From Asticcacaulis sp. (lineage in GTDB: Bacteria > Pseudomonadota > Alphaproteobacteria > Caulobacterales > Caulobacteraceae), in the NCBI RefSeq assembly GCF_020217185.1, contig NZ_JAIWNX010000155.1, forward strand, positions 1-14,784: DNA of 14,784 nucleotides, given 5' to 3'. Made by a program: the position numbers and the translations under genes. This document shows positions 1 through 6,443 of this stretch, in pieces (the first letter of the stretch is position 1; every line of letters begins with the position of its first letter). Below the pieces are notes generated by a model. That model was not told the origin of the DNA, did no database searches, and saw only the letters and a list, made by a program, of their open reading frames with translations.

Positions 1-418
1 CCGAGATCAGCTCAGAGACGATGGCCAGCAGCGACGGGAAGCGCGAGGCCAGAAGCCCGGCGGCGACGGCGGCGGCGCTGGCCAGCACGGGTGAGCGGCC
101 TTTGAGAGCATCAAGGATGCGCTGGATATGCACGATGGCCGATTGGGCGTGAGCGGCCTGAGTCTGGGCCTTCAGCAGGGCCTGCTGTTCCTCGCGGCGG
201 CGTTTGCCCGCCTGCTTCACCAGCACATAGAGTATCAGCGGCAGGATCATCGCGCCGCCCAGCGCCACCGGCCCCCAGATCGGCCCCAGCCAGATTTGCA
301 GGGCGTTGAACAGGCCGATACTGGCCCAGGCCAGACCGATGATGGCCGCGGCGACCATCAGAACGACGACGATCAGGGTGGTCCGCAGCTCAGATAGCTG
401 TTCCGACAGATTAAACAT
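1..418 (-). CDS. Holin-like integral membrane protein (3' end cut by window)
   Basis: The reading frame runs from an ATG at 418 through position 1 without a stop, giving 139 residues with the C-terminus outside the window. A good Shine-Dalgarno (AAGGGG, 425-430) lies six bases before the ATG. The protein has hydrophobic segments at about residues 14-40 and 47-68, then a basic, Gln/Ala-rich helical stretch (KRRREEQQ) and a third hydrophobic segment near 111-134 ending in a glycine/alanine-rich LLASRF-like tail. Two close transmembrane helices followed by a charged helix resemble the Holin-X/YqjE-type small membrane proteins that are common in proteobacterial chromosomes and are not evidence of a prophage. 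The family call is tentative; the membrane topology is well supported. It is transcribed away from the rest of the window and has no visible link with polyamine metabolism. Confidence 0.65.
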   Translation of the reverse strand, partial: MFNLSEQLSELRTTLIVVVLMVAAAIIGLAWASIGLFNALQIWLGPIWGPVALGGAMILPLILYVLVKQAGKRRREEQQALLKAQTQAAHAQSAIVHIQRILDALKGRSPVLASAAAVAAGLLASRFPSLLAIVSELIS

Positions 419-481
419 GACACGCCCCTTGAAATGAACAGACCGATTATGCGGCACACTATGGCCGTTTGACAGGCTAGA

Positions 482-525
482 GCGCATTCCGAAAAGTGTG
501 AAACGGTTTTCGGAATCAAATGCGC
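482..525. repeat. Short palindromic intergenic repeat
   Basis: A nested inverted repeat: GCGCAT (482-487) pairs with ATGCGC (520-525), and TTCCGAAAA (487-495) with TTTTCGGAA (507-515), around an 11-base centre. This TTCCGAAAA...TTTTCGGAAtcaaATGCGC arrangement is familiar from intergenic regions across alphaproteobacteria. A GANTC site (GAATC, 513-517) falls in the right arm. It lies between two divergent genes, so it may also affect their promoters. Function is unknown. Confidence 0.7.
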
Positions 526-596
526 GCGAATACAAAATTTCAGGCAAGGATATCCGCGCGAATCCGTAAGAATTCCGTAAAAGCCGAGGCTCATTG

Positions 597-860
597 ATGA
601 AAACACTGATCGCCGCCCTGTGGCACATGACGGGGGTCCTCTGTGCTCCGCTCTACGGGTTGCTGTCGGTCCTGTTTCTGTGGGGCGGGATGATCCTCAA
701 TGGTGAGGATAAGCCGGAGGGGATGTGGGCCATCTGGCTGGTGCTGATCCTGCTGGTCGCGCGCTTTTCCCCGCCGGTGCGCAAACTGGGCGGGCGATGG
801 GTCAATGTGTTGGGCTGCGCGATCTTTGGTCTGTTCGCGTTGGTCGTGTCGGTGGTTTAG
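597..860 (+). CDS. Small hypothetical membrane protein (87 aa)
   Basis: The ATG at 597 is preferred over the in-frame TTG at 594 because a GAGG (586-589) sits seven bases upstream of it. The 87-residue product begins MKTLIAALWHM and has hydrophobic stretches at about residues 3-32, 43-55 and 70-87, the last running to the C-terminus (LFALVVSVV). A short polar loop (NGEDKPEG) separates the first two and a basic segment (RKLGGRW) precedes the third. This looks like a two- or three-helix inner-membrane protein. I do not recognise the family. It faces the aminotransferase gene convergently, and its 3' end abuts a repeat and hairpin. No functional link to the neighbouring catabolic genes is visible. 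Confidence 0.6.
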   Translation: MKTLIAALWHMTGVLCAPLYGLLSVLFLWGGMILNGEDKPEGMWAIWLVLILLVARFSPPVRKLGGRWVNVLGCAIFGLFALVVSVV

Positions 861-865
861 GGTAG

Positions 866-910
866 CCCCCCACCACCGCATCTCAGCTTCGCTTCGTGCG
901 GTCCCCCTCC
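866..910 (-). repeat. GC-rich intergenic repeat, copy A
   Basis: Read on the minus strand, this contains a block running GGGGGACCGCACGAAGCG, then AGATGCGGTGGTGGGG. The same block, nearly identical, occurs on the plus strand at 13962-14006. A related and more diverged version is at about 7810-7855. Within it, CCGCA and TGCGG can pair. Both good copies sit directly after a gene's stop codon, so they look like REP-type elements dispersed in the genome. Confidence 0.7.
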
Positions 911-927
911 CCAGCAAGCTGGGGAGG
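906..927. terminator. Hairpin between convergent genes
   Basis: CCTCCCCAGC (906-915) and GCTGGGGAGG (918-927) form a perfect 10-bp inverted repeat around AA. It lies between the stop of the small membrane protein (860) and the stop of the aminotransferase (932), so it could stop transcription from both sides. No long T tract follows on either strand, so an intrinsic terminator is only a possibility. The same hairpin type, with a nearly identical stem, recurs at 7920-7941. Confidence 0.4.
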
Positions 928-931
928 TATG

Positions 932-2263
932 TTAAGCCGTCTGATCCAGCACGCGGCGCAGGGTTTCGACGATGCGGTCGATGTGCGCCTTTTCGATGAT
1001 CAGCGGCGGTGACATGGCGATGATGTCGCCGGTGACGCGGATCAGCAGACCCGCCTCGAAACAGCGGTCAAAGACCTCCAGCGCGCGGGCCGTGGGGGCC
1101 CCGTCGCGCGGGGTCAGCTCGATCCCGGCGATCAGGCCCAGATTGCGGATGTCGATGACGTGCTTCGCGTCGCGTAAACCATGGACGGCCTCCTGCCAAT
1201 AGGAGGACATTTCGGCGGCGCGGGCGAACAGGCCTTCGTCTTCATAGGTTTCCAGCGTGGCAATCCCGGCGGCGCAGGCCAGCGGGTGGCCGGAATAGGT
1301 ATAGCCGTGGAACAGCTCGATCGGGGTTTCCGAGGCCTGCATGAAGGTGTCGTAGATGCGGTTCGACACGCCAACGGCCCCCATCGGCACGGTGGCATTG
1401 GTGATGCCCTTGGCCATGCAGATCAGGTCCGGGCGCACGCCGAAATAGTCCGCGGCAAACGGCGTCCCCAGCCGCCCGAAACCGGTGATCACCTCGTCGA
1501 AGATCAGCAGAATATCGTGCTTGTCGCAAATCTCGCGCAGGCGTTTCAGGTAGCCCTTCGGCGGGATCAGCACGCCGGTCGAACCGGCCACCGGCTCAAC
1601 AATCACGGCGGCGATGGTCGAGGCGTCGTGCAGCGTCACCAGCCGTTCCAGCGCGTCGGCCAGATCGGCCCCGTGCTCCGGCTCGCCTTTTGAGAACACA
1701 TTCTGCGGCAGGTGAGTGTGCGGCAGGTGATCGACCCCGGTGAGCAGCGTGCCGAAGTGCATGCGGTTCTTGACAATGCCGCCGACGCTGATGCCGCCAA
1801 AGCCGGTGCCGTGATAGGCGCGCTCACGCCCGATCAGGCGCGTCTTGGCGCCATTGCCGCGCATCCGATGATAGGCCAGGGCGATCTTCAGCGCCGTATC
1901 GGCGGCCTCCGAGCCGGAATTGGTCAGGAAGACCTTTTTGAGGTCGTAAGGCAGGATGTGGCTGAGTTTGTGGGTGAATTCAAACGCCAGCGGATGGGCG
2001 ATATTGAAGGTCGGCGCAAAGTCCAGCACCGTCGCCTGTGTCTGGATGGCCGCCGTGATTTTGGGGCGGTTATGCCCGGCATTGGAACACCACAGGCCCG
2101 CCGTGGAGTCCAGAATCTCGCGCCCGTCATGGCTGCGGTAATACATGCCGTCGGCTTCGACCAGCAGCTTGTGCCGCCCGGACTTGAAGGCCCGGTTGGG
2201 CGTGAAGGGCATCCAGAACGAACTCAGCGCGTCGGGTGAGGGGAAATGATCAGACGCCTCCAT
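932..2263 (-). CDS. Class III omega-amino acid (beta-alanine/polyamine):pyruvate aminotransferase
   Basis: A 443-residue PLP enzyme of fold type I. The start at 2263 was chosen because AAGGGAGG lies seven bases upstream; an earlier in-frame ATG at 2308 lacks such a site. Visible family features are the N-terminal WMPFTPNR substrate-site segment (residues 17-24), the cofactor phosphate motif NSGSEA (115-120), AYHG (149-152) and the FDE motif with the pyridine-nitrogen Asp256. The Schiff-base lysine is Lys285 in CMAKGITN, and PHGYTYS-like residues (FHGYTYSGHP) follow. The sequence strongly resembles bacterial omega-amino acid:pyruvate transaminases, which convert beta-alanine, GABA or diamines with pyruvate to aldehydes and alanine. 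Beside PuuC, GabD and Pot genes it probably transaminates putrescine, GABA or a related amine; the exact substrate cannot be read from sequence. It is divergent from the regulator gene, with which it shares a 127-bp promoter region. Confidence 0.85.
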   Translation of the reverse strand: MEASDHFPSPDALSSFWMPFTPNRAFKSGRHKLLVEADGMYYRSHDGREILDSTAGLWCSNAGHNRPKITAAIQTQATVLDFAPTFNIAHPLAFEFTHKLSHILPYDLKKVFLTNSGSEAADTALKIALAYHRMRGNGAKTRLIGRERAYHGTGFGGISVGGIVKNRMHFGTLLTGVDHLPHTHLPQNVFSKGEPEHGADLADALERLVTLHDASTIAAVIVEPVAGSTGVLIPPKGYLKRLREICDKHDILLIFDEVITGFGRLGTPFAADYFGVRPDLICMAKGITNATVPMGAVGVSNRIYDTFMQASETPIELFHGYTYSGHPLACAAGIATLETYEDEGLFARAAEMSSYWQEAVHGLRDAKHVIDIRNLGLIAGIELTPRDGAPTARALEVFDRCFEAGLLIRVTGDIIAMSPPLIIEKAHIDRIVETLRRVLDQTA

Positions 2264-2296
2264 GGCCGGGCCTCCCTTAAACAACAGGCATTTCAA

Positions 2297-2325
2297 TTGT
2301 CCGTCCACAGCTTACAGGCTATACA
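2297..2325 (+). promoter_or_regulatory. Candidate sigma70-type promoter for the GntR regulator gene
   Basis: TTGTCC (2297-2302) and TATACA (2320-2325) are spaced by 17 bases in the short divergent intergenic region. Transcription would start near 2332, about 30 bases upstream of the GTGATCAC palindrome and 60 before the start codon. This was found by pattern only; the -35 matches just four of six consensus bases. Confidence 0.35.
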
Positions 2326-2363
2326 CAGCTCTGCCAGTCCTTTTGTGCGCCGTTTCCCTAATT

Positions 2364-2373
2364 TGTGATCACA
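2364..2373. promoter_or_regulatory. Putative FadR-type operator 1
   Basis: A perfect 10-bp palindrome TGTGATCACA with A/T-rich flanks (AATT before, TTTT after) lies 18 bases upstream of the regulator start codon, in the region shared with the divergent aminotransferase. The same core appears before puuC (3293-3308) and before the binding-protein gene (9539-9548). Such compact palindromes are typical targets of GntR/FadR dimers. Autoregulation plus control of the divergent aminotransferase is the natural reading. Confidence 0.6.
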
Positions 2374-2390
2374 TTTTCGAGGCCGTCTCT

Positions 2391-3098
2391 ATGACCTTTC
2401 CGGCGCTGAACGTCTTTCCGCCCAACGCCCTGAGCACCGGGGTTGATGGGCGCGACGAGGACGCCTCCGTCCACGATCAGGTCTATGAGGCTCTGGCCAA
2501 CCTGCTGATTCAGGGGCAGATTCCGCCGGGCAAGTCGGTCTCGCTGCGCACCTTGGCCAGCGGGCTGGGCGTCAGCCCCATGCCGGTGCGTGAGGCGGTG
2601 CGCCGCCTGATCGCGCAGAAGGCCCTTGAGCTTCAGCCGTCGAACAAGCGCCTGCGCGTGCCTTCGCTTTCCGAAGACCGCCTGAAGCAATTGATGATGG
2701 CGCGTCAGTGGGTCGAGCCGGAACTGGCCTTCCGCGCCGTGGCGGCGATGACGAAGGACACGATTGCCGAACTGAAGGCCGACGATCAGCGCCTGATGGC
2801 GGCGCTGGGTAAGGGCGATGTCGATGGCTATATGCAGGCCAACCACGCTTTCCATTTCCGCATCTACCGGCTGGCGCAGGCGGACCTGTTTCTGGATATG
2901 GCCAAGACGCTGTGGCTGCAATCGGGACCGTTCATGCGCGTGGTCTTCGGACGACTGGGGACGGTGCAACTGCCGCAGGACCACCATCAGGAACTGATCC
3001 GCGCCTTTGAAACCGGCGACGCCGCGGCCGTGCGCCAGCATATGTCGGACGACGTGCACGAGGGTATGGAACTGATGCTGGAGGCGTTGAAGAGGTAA
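2391..3098 (+). CDS. GntR-family transcriptional regulator, FadR/FCD subfamily
   Basis: A 235-residue DNA-binding regulator. The frame is open upstream to 2262, but the ATG at 2391 gives the usual family length and avoids overlapping the aminotransferase start; its Shine-Dalgarno is weak. The N-terminal winged helix-turn-helix covers about residues 26-92, with the GntR signature SLRTLASGLGVSPMPVREAV at 51-70. The C-terminal all-helical FCD ligand domain spans about 95-235. It has candidate metal/ligand residues in NHAFHF (His155), DHHQEL (His199) and His217. FCD regulators usually bind small carboxylates or amino acid-like metabolites, so a GABA, gamma-glutamyl or succinate-type effector would fit here. 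Its probable sites are the TGTGATCACA-type palindromes at 2364, 3293 and 9539, which would couple both catabolism and transport to this protein, most likely as a repressor. Confidence 0.88.
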   Translation: MTFPALNVFPPNALSTGVDGRDEDASVHDQVYEALANLLIQGQIPPGKSVSLRTLASGLGVSPMPVREAVRRLIAQKALELQPSNKRLRVPSLSEDRLKQLMMARQWVEPELAFRAVAAMTKDTIAELKADDQRLMAALGKGDVDGYMQANHAFHFRIYRLAQADLFLDMAKTLWLQSGPFMRVVFGRLGTVQLPQDHHQELIRAFETGDAAAVRQHMSDDVHEGMELMLEALKR

Positions 3099-3110
3099 GC
3101 CTTTTCTTCT

Positions 3111-3134
3111 CCCCGTGCCAACGGCATGGGGTTT
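3111..3134 (+). terminator. Terminator-like hairpin after the regulator gene
   Basis: CCCCGTGCC (3111-3119), loop AAC, then GGCATGGGG (3123-3131) pair over nine positions including one G-T wobble, followed by only TTT. It sits 12 bases after the regulator's stop codon. The short T run makes it a weak intrinsic terminator. Confidence 0.5.
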
Positions 3135-3184
3135 AGTGCATAGCGAAAGCGACAAGGGACGCGGCTGTTGACGTTTCCGAGTCA

Positions 3185-3257
3185 TCCCCTCCCACCATCC
3201 GCTGTCGCTGCGCTTCGCGGATGGTCCCCCCTCCCACGGCTTCGCCGCACGCGGGAG
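3185..3257. repeat. GC-rich hairpin repeat upstream of the puuC promoter
   Basis: Two inverted repeats lie close together. ACCATCCGC (3194-3202) pairs perfectly with GCGGATGGT (3217-3225), and CTCCC (3231-3235) with GGGAG (3253-3257) around a CGGC/GCCG-containing centre. The runs of CCCCTCCC and CGCTTCGC resemble the elements at 866-927, 7796-7941 and 13962-14006. It lies between the regulator gene and the promoter of the catabolic cluster. Confidence 0.5.
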
Positions 3258-3265
3258 ATTAAGGC

Positions 3266-3290
3266 TTGACGACTGTGTTTGCGCCATGTT
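3266..3290 (+). promoter_or_regulatory. Candidate promoter of the catabolic cluster
   Basis: TTGACGA (3266-3272) followed after ten bases by GCCATGTT (3283-3290) partly matches the alphaproteobacterial housekeeping pattern described for Caulobacter (TTGACG-like -35, GCTANAWC-like -10). Transcription would begin near 3297, inside the palindrome at 3293-3308, the arrangement expected for repression. Pattern match only. Confidence 0.4.
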
Positions 3291-3292
3291 CC

Positions 3293-3308
3293 ATTTGTGA
3301 TCACAAAT
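3293..3308. promoter_or_regulatory. Putative FadR-type operator 2 (best copy)
   Basis: ATTTGTGATCACAAAT is a perfect 16-bp palindrome located 17 bases before the puuC start codon and just after the candidate -10. It extends the core shared with the sites at 2364 and 9539 and is the most symmetric of the three. It is probably the main regulatory site of the catabolic cluster, bound by the GntR/FadR protein encoded just upstream. Confidence 0.65.
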
Positions 3309-3324
3309 TGCCGGAGGTTTTGCC

Positions 3325-4845
3325 ATGCTGCCCGCGCCGATTGCCACGCCTGCTGCCGACCTGTCCGGGGTGCTTGAGGCCCTGAAAGCTGTGTACACAC
3401 CCGACAAGGCCTTTATCGACGGGCAATGGAGGGCGGCGGCGTCCGGGCGCACCTTCGATAATCACACGCCGCGCGACCATAGCCTGATCAACCGGCTGCC
3501 CGCCTGTGACGCCGCCGATGTCGATGCGGCGGTGCGCGCGGCGCGTCAGGCCTTCGAAGACGGGCGCTGGCACCACGTCGCCCCAAAGGCCAAGAAAAAG
3601 GTGCTGCACGCCCTGGCCGATCTGATGACGGCGCACGCTGAGACTCTGGCCCTGCTCGAATGTCTCGATACGGGCAAGCCGATCCGCGATGCCCGCGCCG
3701 TCGATATCCCTCTGGCCATCAACAGCGTGCGTTACTATGCCGAGGCGCTGGACAAGATCTATGGCGAGGTGGCACCCGCCCCGCAGGGCCGTTTCTCCTA
3801 TGTCGAACACGAGCCGCTGGGCGTCATCGGGGCCATCGTGCCGTGGAACTTCCCTCTGCACATGGCCATGTGGAAGGTCGCGCCGGCGCTGGCCATGGGC
3901 AATTCGGTGGTGCTCAAACCCGCCGAGCTGTCGTCCCTGACGGCGCTCTATGTGGCGGCGCTGGCCATCGAGGCCGGACTGCCTGCCGGCGTGTTCAATG
4001 TGGTGACCGGCTTCGGTCCTGAGGCCGGGGACGCGCTGGCCCGCCATATGGAGGTCGATATGATCGCCTTTACCGGGTCGGGCCCGGTGGGGCGGCAACT
4101 GATGAAGGCGTCGGCCGAGTCGAACCTCAAGCGCGTCTCGCTGGAGCTGGGGGGTAAGTCGCCGCAGATCGTCTTTGCCGATTGCCCGGACCTTGAAGCG
4201 GCGGCCCAGAACGCCGCCTGGGGCGTCTTCTATAATCAGGGTCAGGTGTGCACGGCGGCCTCGCGCCTGTTCGTCGAAGCCGCCATCAAGGACGCCTTCC
4301 TCGAAAAGGTCATTGCTGTGGCCAGGACCATCACGGTCGGCGACCCCTTCGATCCGCAAACCGCCTTCGGCGCGATGATCTCCGAGCGTCAGATGAACAC
4401 GGCGCTCGACTATATCGCCAAAGGGCAGGCGGAGGGCGGCACGCTGCGGCTGGGCGGTGGCCGGGTCATGCGCGACACCGGCGGCTTCTATGTCGAGCCG
4501 ACGCTCATTGATGGCATTACGCCGGACAATGTGCTGGCCCGCGAAGAGGTGTTCGGGCCGGTCCTGTCGGTCCTGAGCTTTGAGGGCGAAGCCGAGGCGT
4601 TGCGTCTGGCCAATGATACCGTCTATGGGCTGGCCGCCGGGGTGTGGACGGCGGATATCGGGCGCGCCATGCGGGCGGCGAAGCAGCTCAAGGCCGGGCT
4701 GGTCTGGGTCAATGGCTGGGACGCCTGCGACATTACGCTGCCCTTCGGCGGCTTTAAACAGTCGGGCTTTGGTCGCGATCGCAGCCTCCACGCCCTATAT
4801 AAGTATGCCGATCTGAAGTCCGTCTCGATCAGCTATACGGTATAA
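3325..4845 (+). CDS. puuC: PuuC-type aldehyde dehydrogenase (gamma-glutamyl-gamma-aminobutyraldehyde / 4-aminobutyraldehyde)
   Basis: A 506-residue NAD(P)-dependent aldehyde dehydrogenase, started by ATG 3325 with GGAGG (3313-3317) seven bases upstream. The Rossmann and catalytic landmarks are all present: PWNF with Asn175, VVLKPA with Lys198, FTGS (249-252), general base Glu274 in SLELGGKSP, catalytic Cys309 in NQGQVC, and EEVFGP near 400. The LDTGKPI, YNQGQVCTA and C-terminal FGGFKQSGFGRD-SLHAL segments closely resemble E. coli PuuC, recalled from memory rather than aligned. The family oxidises omega-amino aldehydes, free or gamma-glutamylated, to the acids (GABA or gamma-glutamyl-GABA). 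It is the first gene of the catabolic run and lies four bases from gabD, so the two are surely co-transcribed. No missing key residue was noticed. Confidence 0.9.
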   Translation: MLPAPIATPAADLSGVLEALKAVYTPDKAFIDGQWRAAASGRTFDNHTPRDHSLINRLPACDAADVDAAVRAARQAFEDGRWHHVAPKAKKKVLHALADLMTAHAETLALLECLDTGKPIRDARAVDIPLAINSVRYYAEALDKIYGEVAPAPQGRFSYVEHEPLGVIGAIVPWNFPLHMAMWKVAPALAMGNSVVLKPAELSSLTALYVAALAIEAGLPAGVFNVVTGFGPEAGDALARHMEVDMIAFTGSGPVGRQLMKASAESNLKRVSLELGGKSPQIVFADCPDLEAAAQNAAWGVFYNQGQVCTAASRLFVEAAIKDAFLEKVIAVARTITVGDPFDPQTAFGAMISERQMNTALDYIAKGQAEGGTLRLGGGRVMRDTGGFYVEPTLIDGITPDNVLAREEVFGPVLSVLSFEGEAEALRLANDTVYGLAAGVWTADIGRAMRAAKQLKAGLVWVNGWDACDITLPFGGFKQSGFGRDRSLHALYKYADLKSVSISYTV

Positions 4846-4849
4846 AGCC

Positions 4850-6301
4850 ATGAAACTCACCCCCGCCATTCTCGACATCCTCGGCGACGCCATCAGCCAG
4901 ACGCCGCCCGCCTATAAGGCCTTCGCCTCGTATAACCCTTCGACCGGCGAGGTGCTGGCCTATGTGCGCGATATGGGCGCTGCGGAAACCGAGGCCGCCA
5001 TTGCCGCCGCTCAGGCCGCCATGCCTGAATGGGCCGCCAAAACCGCCAAGGAACGTGCCAAGATTCTGGAAAAGTGGCACGATCTGCTGATGCAGAATCA
5101 AGAGGCGCTGGGCCTTCTGGTGTCGCTGGAGCAGGGTCGGGCGATCAGGGAAGCGCGCGGCGAAGTGGCCTATGCGGCGGGCTTCATCGAATGGTTCGCC
5201 GAAGAGGGTAAGCGCGCCTATGGCCGCACCATCCCAGCCCCGGTGGCGGGCAAACAATTGCTGACCCTCCAGCAGCCGGTGGGCGTGGTCGGCGCCGTGA
5301 CCCCGTGGAACTTCCCCCTGTCGATGATTACGCGCAAGCTGGGGCCGGCGCTGGCCGCCGGGTGCGCCGCGGTGCTGAAACCCGCCGAGGACACGCCGCT
5401 GAGCGCGCTGGCGCTGAAGCAACTGGCCGACAGGGCCGGGGTGCCCGAAGGCCTGATCCACATTGTGACGGCGGCCAGCGGGGCCGAGGTGGGCAAGGTC
5501 CTGACCACCGATCCGCGCATCAAAAAGTTCTCCTTCACCGGCTCCACGCCGGTCGGCAAGACGCTCTATGAACAGTGCGCCTCGACCATCAAGAAGATCT
5601 CGCTGGAGCTGGGCGGCAATGCGCCGGTGGTGGTGTTTGACGACGCCGATCTCGATATCGCGGTCCCGGCGACGGCCCTGTCGAAGTTCCGCAATTCGGG
5701 TCAGACCTGCGTCTGCGCCAACCGCATCTTCGTGCAGCGCGGCATCTACGACGCCTTTGTCGAACGTCTGGCCGCCGAGGCAAAACGCCTGCAACTCGGG
5801 CCGGGCTGGGAAGAGGGCACAGGCCTTGGGCCGCTGATCAATCAGAAGGCGGCGACCAAGGTGACGCAACTGGTCGAAGACGCGGTGGCGAAGGGTGCTA
5901 AGGTCGTGCTGGGCGGCAAGGTCGATGAGACTCAGGGGCCGCTGTACTTCCCGGCGACTATCCTGACGCACGTGCCGCGTGAGGCCCGCATGTTCGATGA
6001 AGAAATCTTCGGGCCCGTGGCGGCGCTCTATCCGTTTGATACCGAAGATGAAGGGATCGCTCTGGCCAATGACACGCCGTTCGGTCTGGCGGCCTATGCC
6101 TTCACGACGGACATCAAACGCGGCTGGCGCGTGACGCAAGCCATTGAGGCGGGCATGGTTGGCCTCAATGACGGGGTGATGTCCACCGAGGTCGCGCCCT
6201 TTGGCGGGGTCAAGGAATCGGGGCTGGGCCGCGAAGGCGCGGTCGAAGGCCTTGAGGAATTTCTGGAGACCAAGTTCATCAGCTTTGGGGGGCTGGGATG
6301 A
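4850..6301 (+). CDS. gabD: Succinate-semialdehyde dehydrogenase
   Basis: A 483-residue aldehyde dehydrogenase that begins four bases after the puuC stop. No clear Shine-Dalgarno precedes ATG 4850, so translation is probably coupled to puuC. Motifs include TPWNFP with Asn154, VLKPAE (175-180), FTGS (229-232), Glu253 in SLELGGNAP and catalytic Cys287 in SGQTCVCANR. A second cysteine (Cys289) follows, as in bacterial GabD and in the redox-switch pair of the human enzyme. FGPVA, the late NDTPFGLAAY stretch and the C-terminal FGGVKESGLGREG are typical of the GabD family. It oxidises succinate semialdehyde to succinate, the final step of GABA breakdown, feeding the TCA cycle. A related semialdehyde such as glutarate semialdehyde is possible, but the neighbourhood argues for GABA catabolism. 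Confidence 0.88.
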   Translation: MKLTPAILDILGDAISQTPPAYKAFASYNPSTGEVLAYVRDMGAAETEAAIAAAQAAMPEWAAKTAKERAKILEKWHDLLMQNQEALGLLVSLEQGRAIREARGEVAYAAGFIEWFAEEGKRAYGRTIPAPVAGKQLLTLQQPVGVVGAVTPWNFPLSMITRKLGPALAAGCAAVLKPAEDTPLSALALKQLADRAGVPEGLIHIVTAASGAEVGKVLTTDPRIKKFSFTGSTPVGKTLYEQCASTIKKISLELGGNAPVVVFDDADLDIAVPATALSKFRNSGQTCVCANRIFVQRGIYDAFVERLAAEAKRLQLGPGWEEGTGLGPLINQKAATKVTQLVEDAVAKGAKVVLGGKVDETQGPLYFPATILTHVPREARMFDEEIFGPVAALYPFDTEDEGIALANDTPFGLAAYAFTTDIKRGWRVTQAIEAGMVGLNDGVMSTEVAPFGGVKESGLGREGAVEGLEEFLETKFISFGGLG

Positions 6302-6320
6302 GAGGCGTTTGCGGCAGCCT

Positions 6321-6428
6321 CCCCCCTGATTTCAGGGGGGATACCGGCTTTAGCCGGAGGGGGGTTAACCCCACCCGTCATACGATCCTGACGGATCGTC
6401 TGCCACCCTCCCCTGAAATCAGGGGAGG
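6321..6428. repeat. Composite cluster of five hairpins between gabD and the aminotransferase gene
   Basis: The 142-bp gap holds successive perfect inverted repeats: CCCCCCTGA/TCAGGGGGG (6321-6340), CCGGCT/AGCCGG (6344-6357), GGGGTTAACCCC (6361-6372), CGATCC/GGATCG (6383-6398) and CCTCCCCTGA/TCAGGGGAGG (6407-6428). The first and last hairpins share the CCCCTGA/TCAGGGG stem, so the block is bounded by two copies of one unit, like a bacterial REP pair. No T tract follows, so it is not a normal terminator. It ends only a few bases before the next ribosome-binding site and may reduce read-through or stabilise the upstream mRNA. Confidence 0.7.
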
Positions 6429-6443
6429 CACTGGGAGTGCATG

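Noticed and set aside
1..418. Prophage remnant suggested by the holin-like protein
   Set aside because: No other phage gene, integrase or attachment site is visible, and such membrane proteins are common housekeeping-type genes in these bacteria.
591..917. Minus-strand open frame opposite the small membrane protein
   Set aside because: It is Arg/Gln/His-rich with no membrane or domain pattern, and it runs through the repeat and hairpin. The plus-strand frame has a good ribosome-binding site and convincing membrane segments.
1484..1493. GGTGATCACC palindrome resembling the regulator's operator
   Set aside because: It lies deep inside the aminotransferase coding sequence (encoding part of EVITGF) and lacks the A/T-rich flanks of the three intergenic sites, so it is probably a coincidence.
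2262..2390. N-terminal extension of the GntR regulator from 2262
   Set aside because: It would overlap the start of the divergent aminotransferase and the putative promoter and operator, and GntR/FCD proteins are usually about 220-250 residues.
6302..6443. Intrinsic terminator after gabD
   Set aside because: The hairpins are strong, but no T tract follows any of them. REP-like elements explain the arrangement better.
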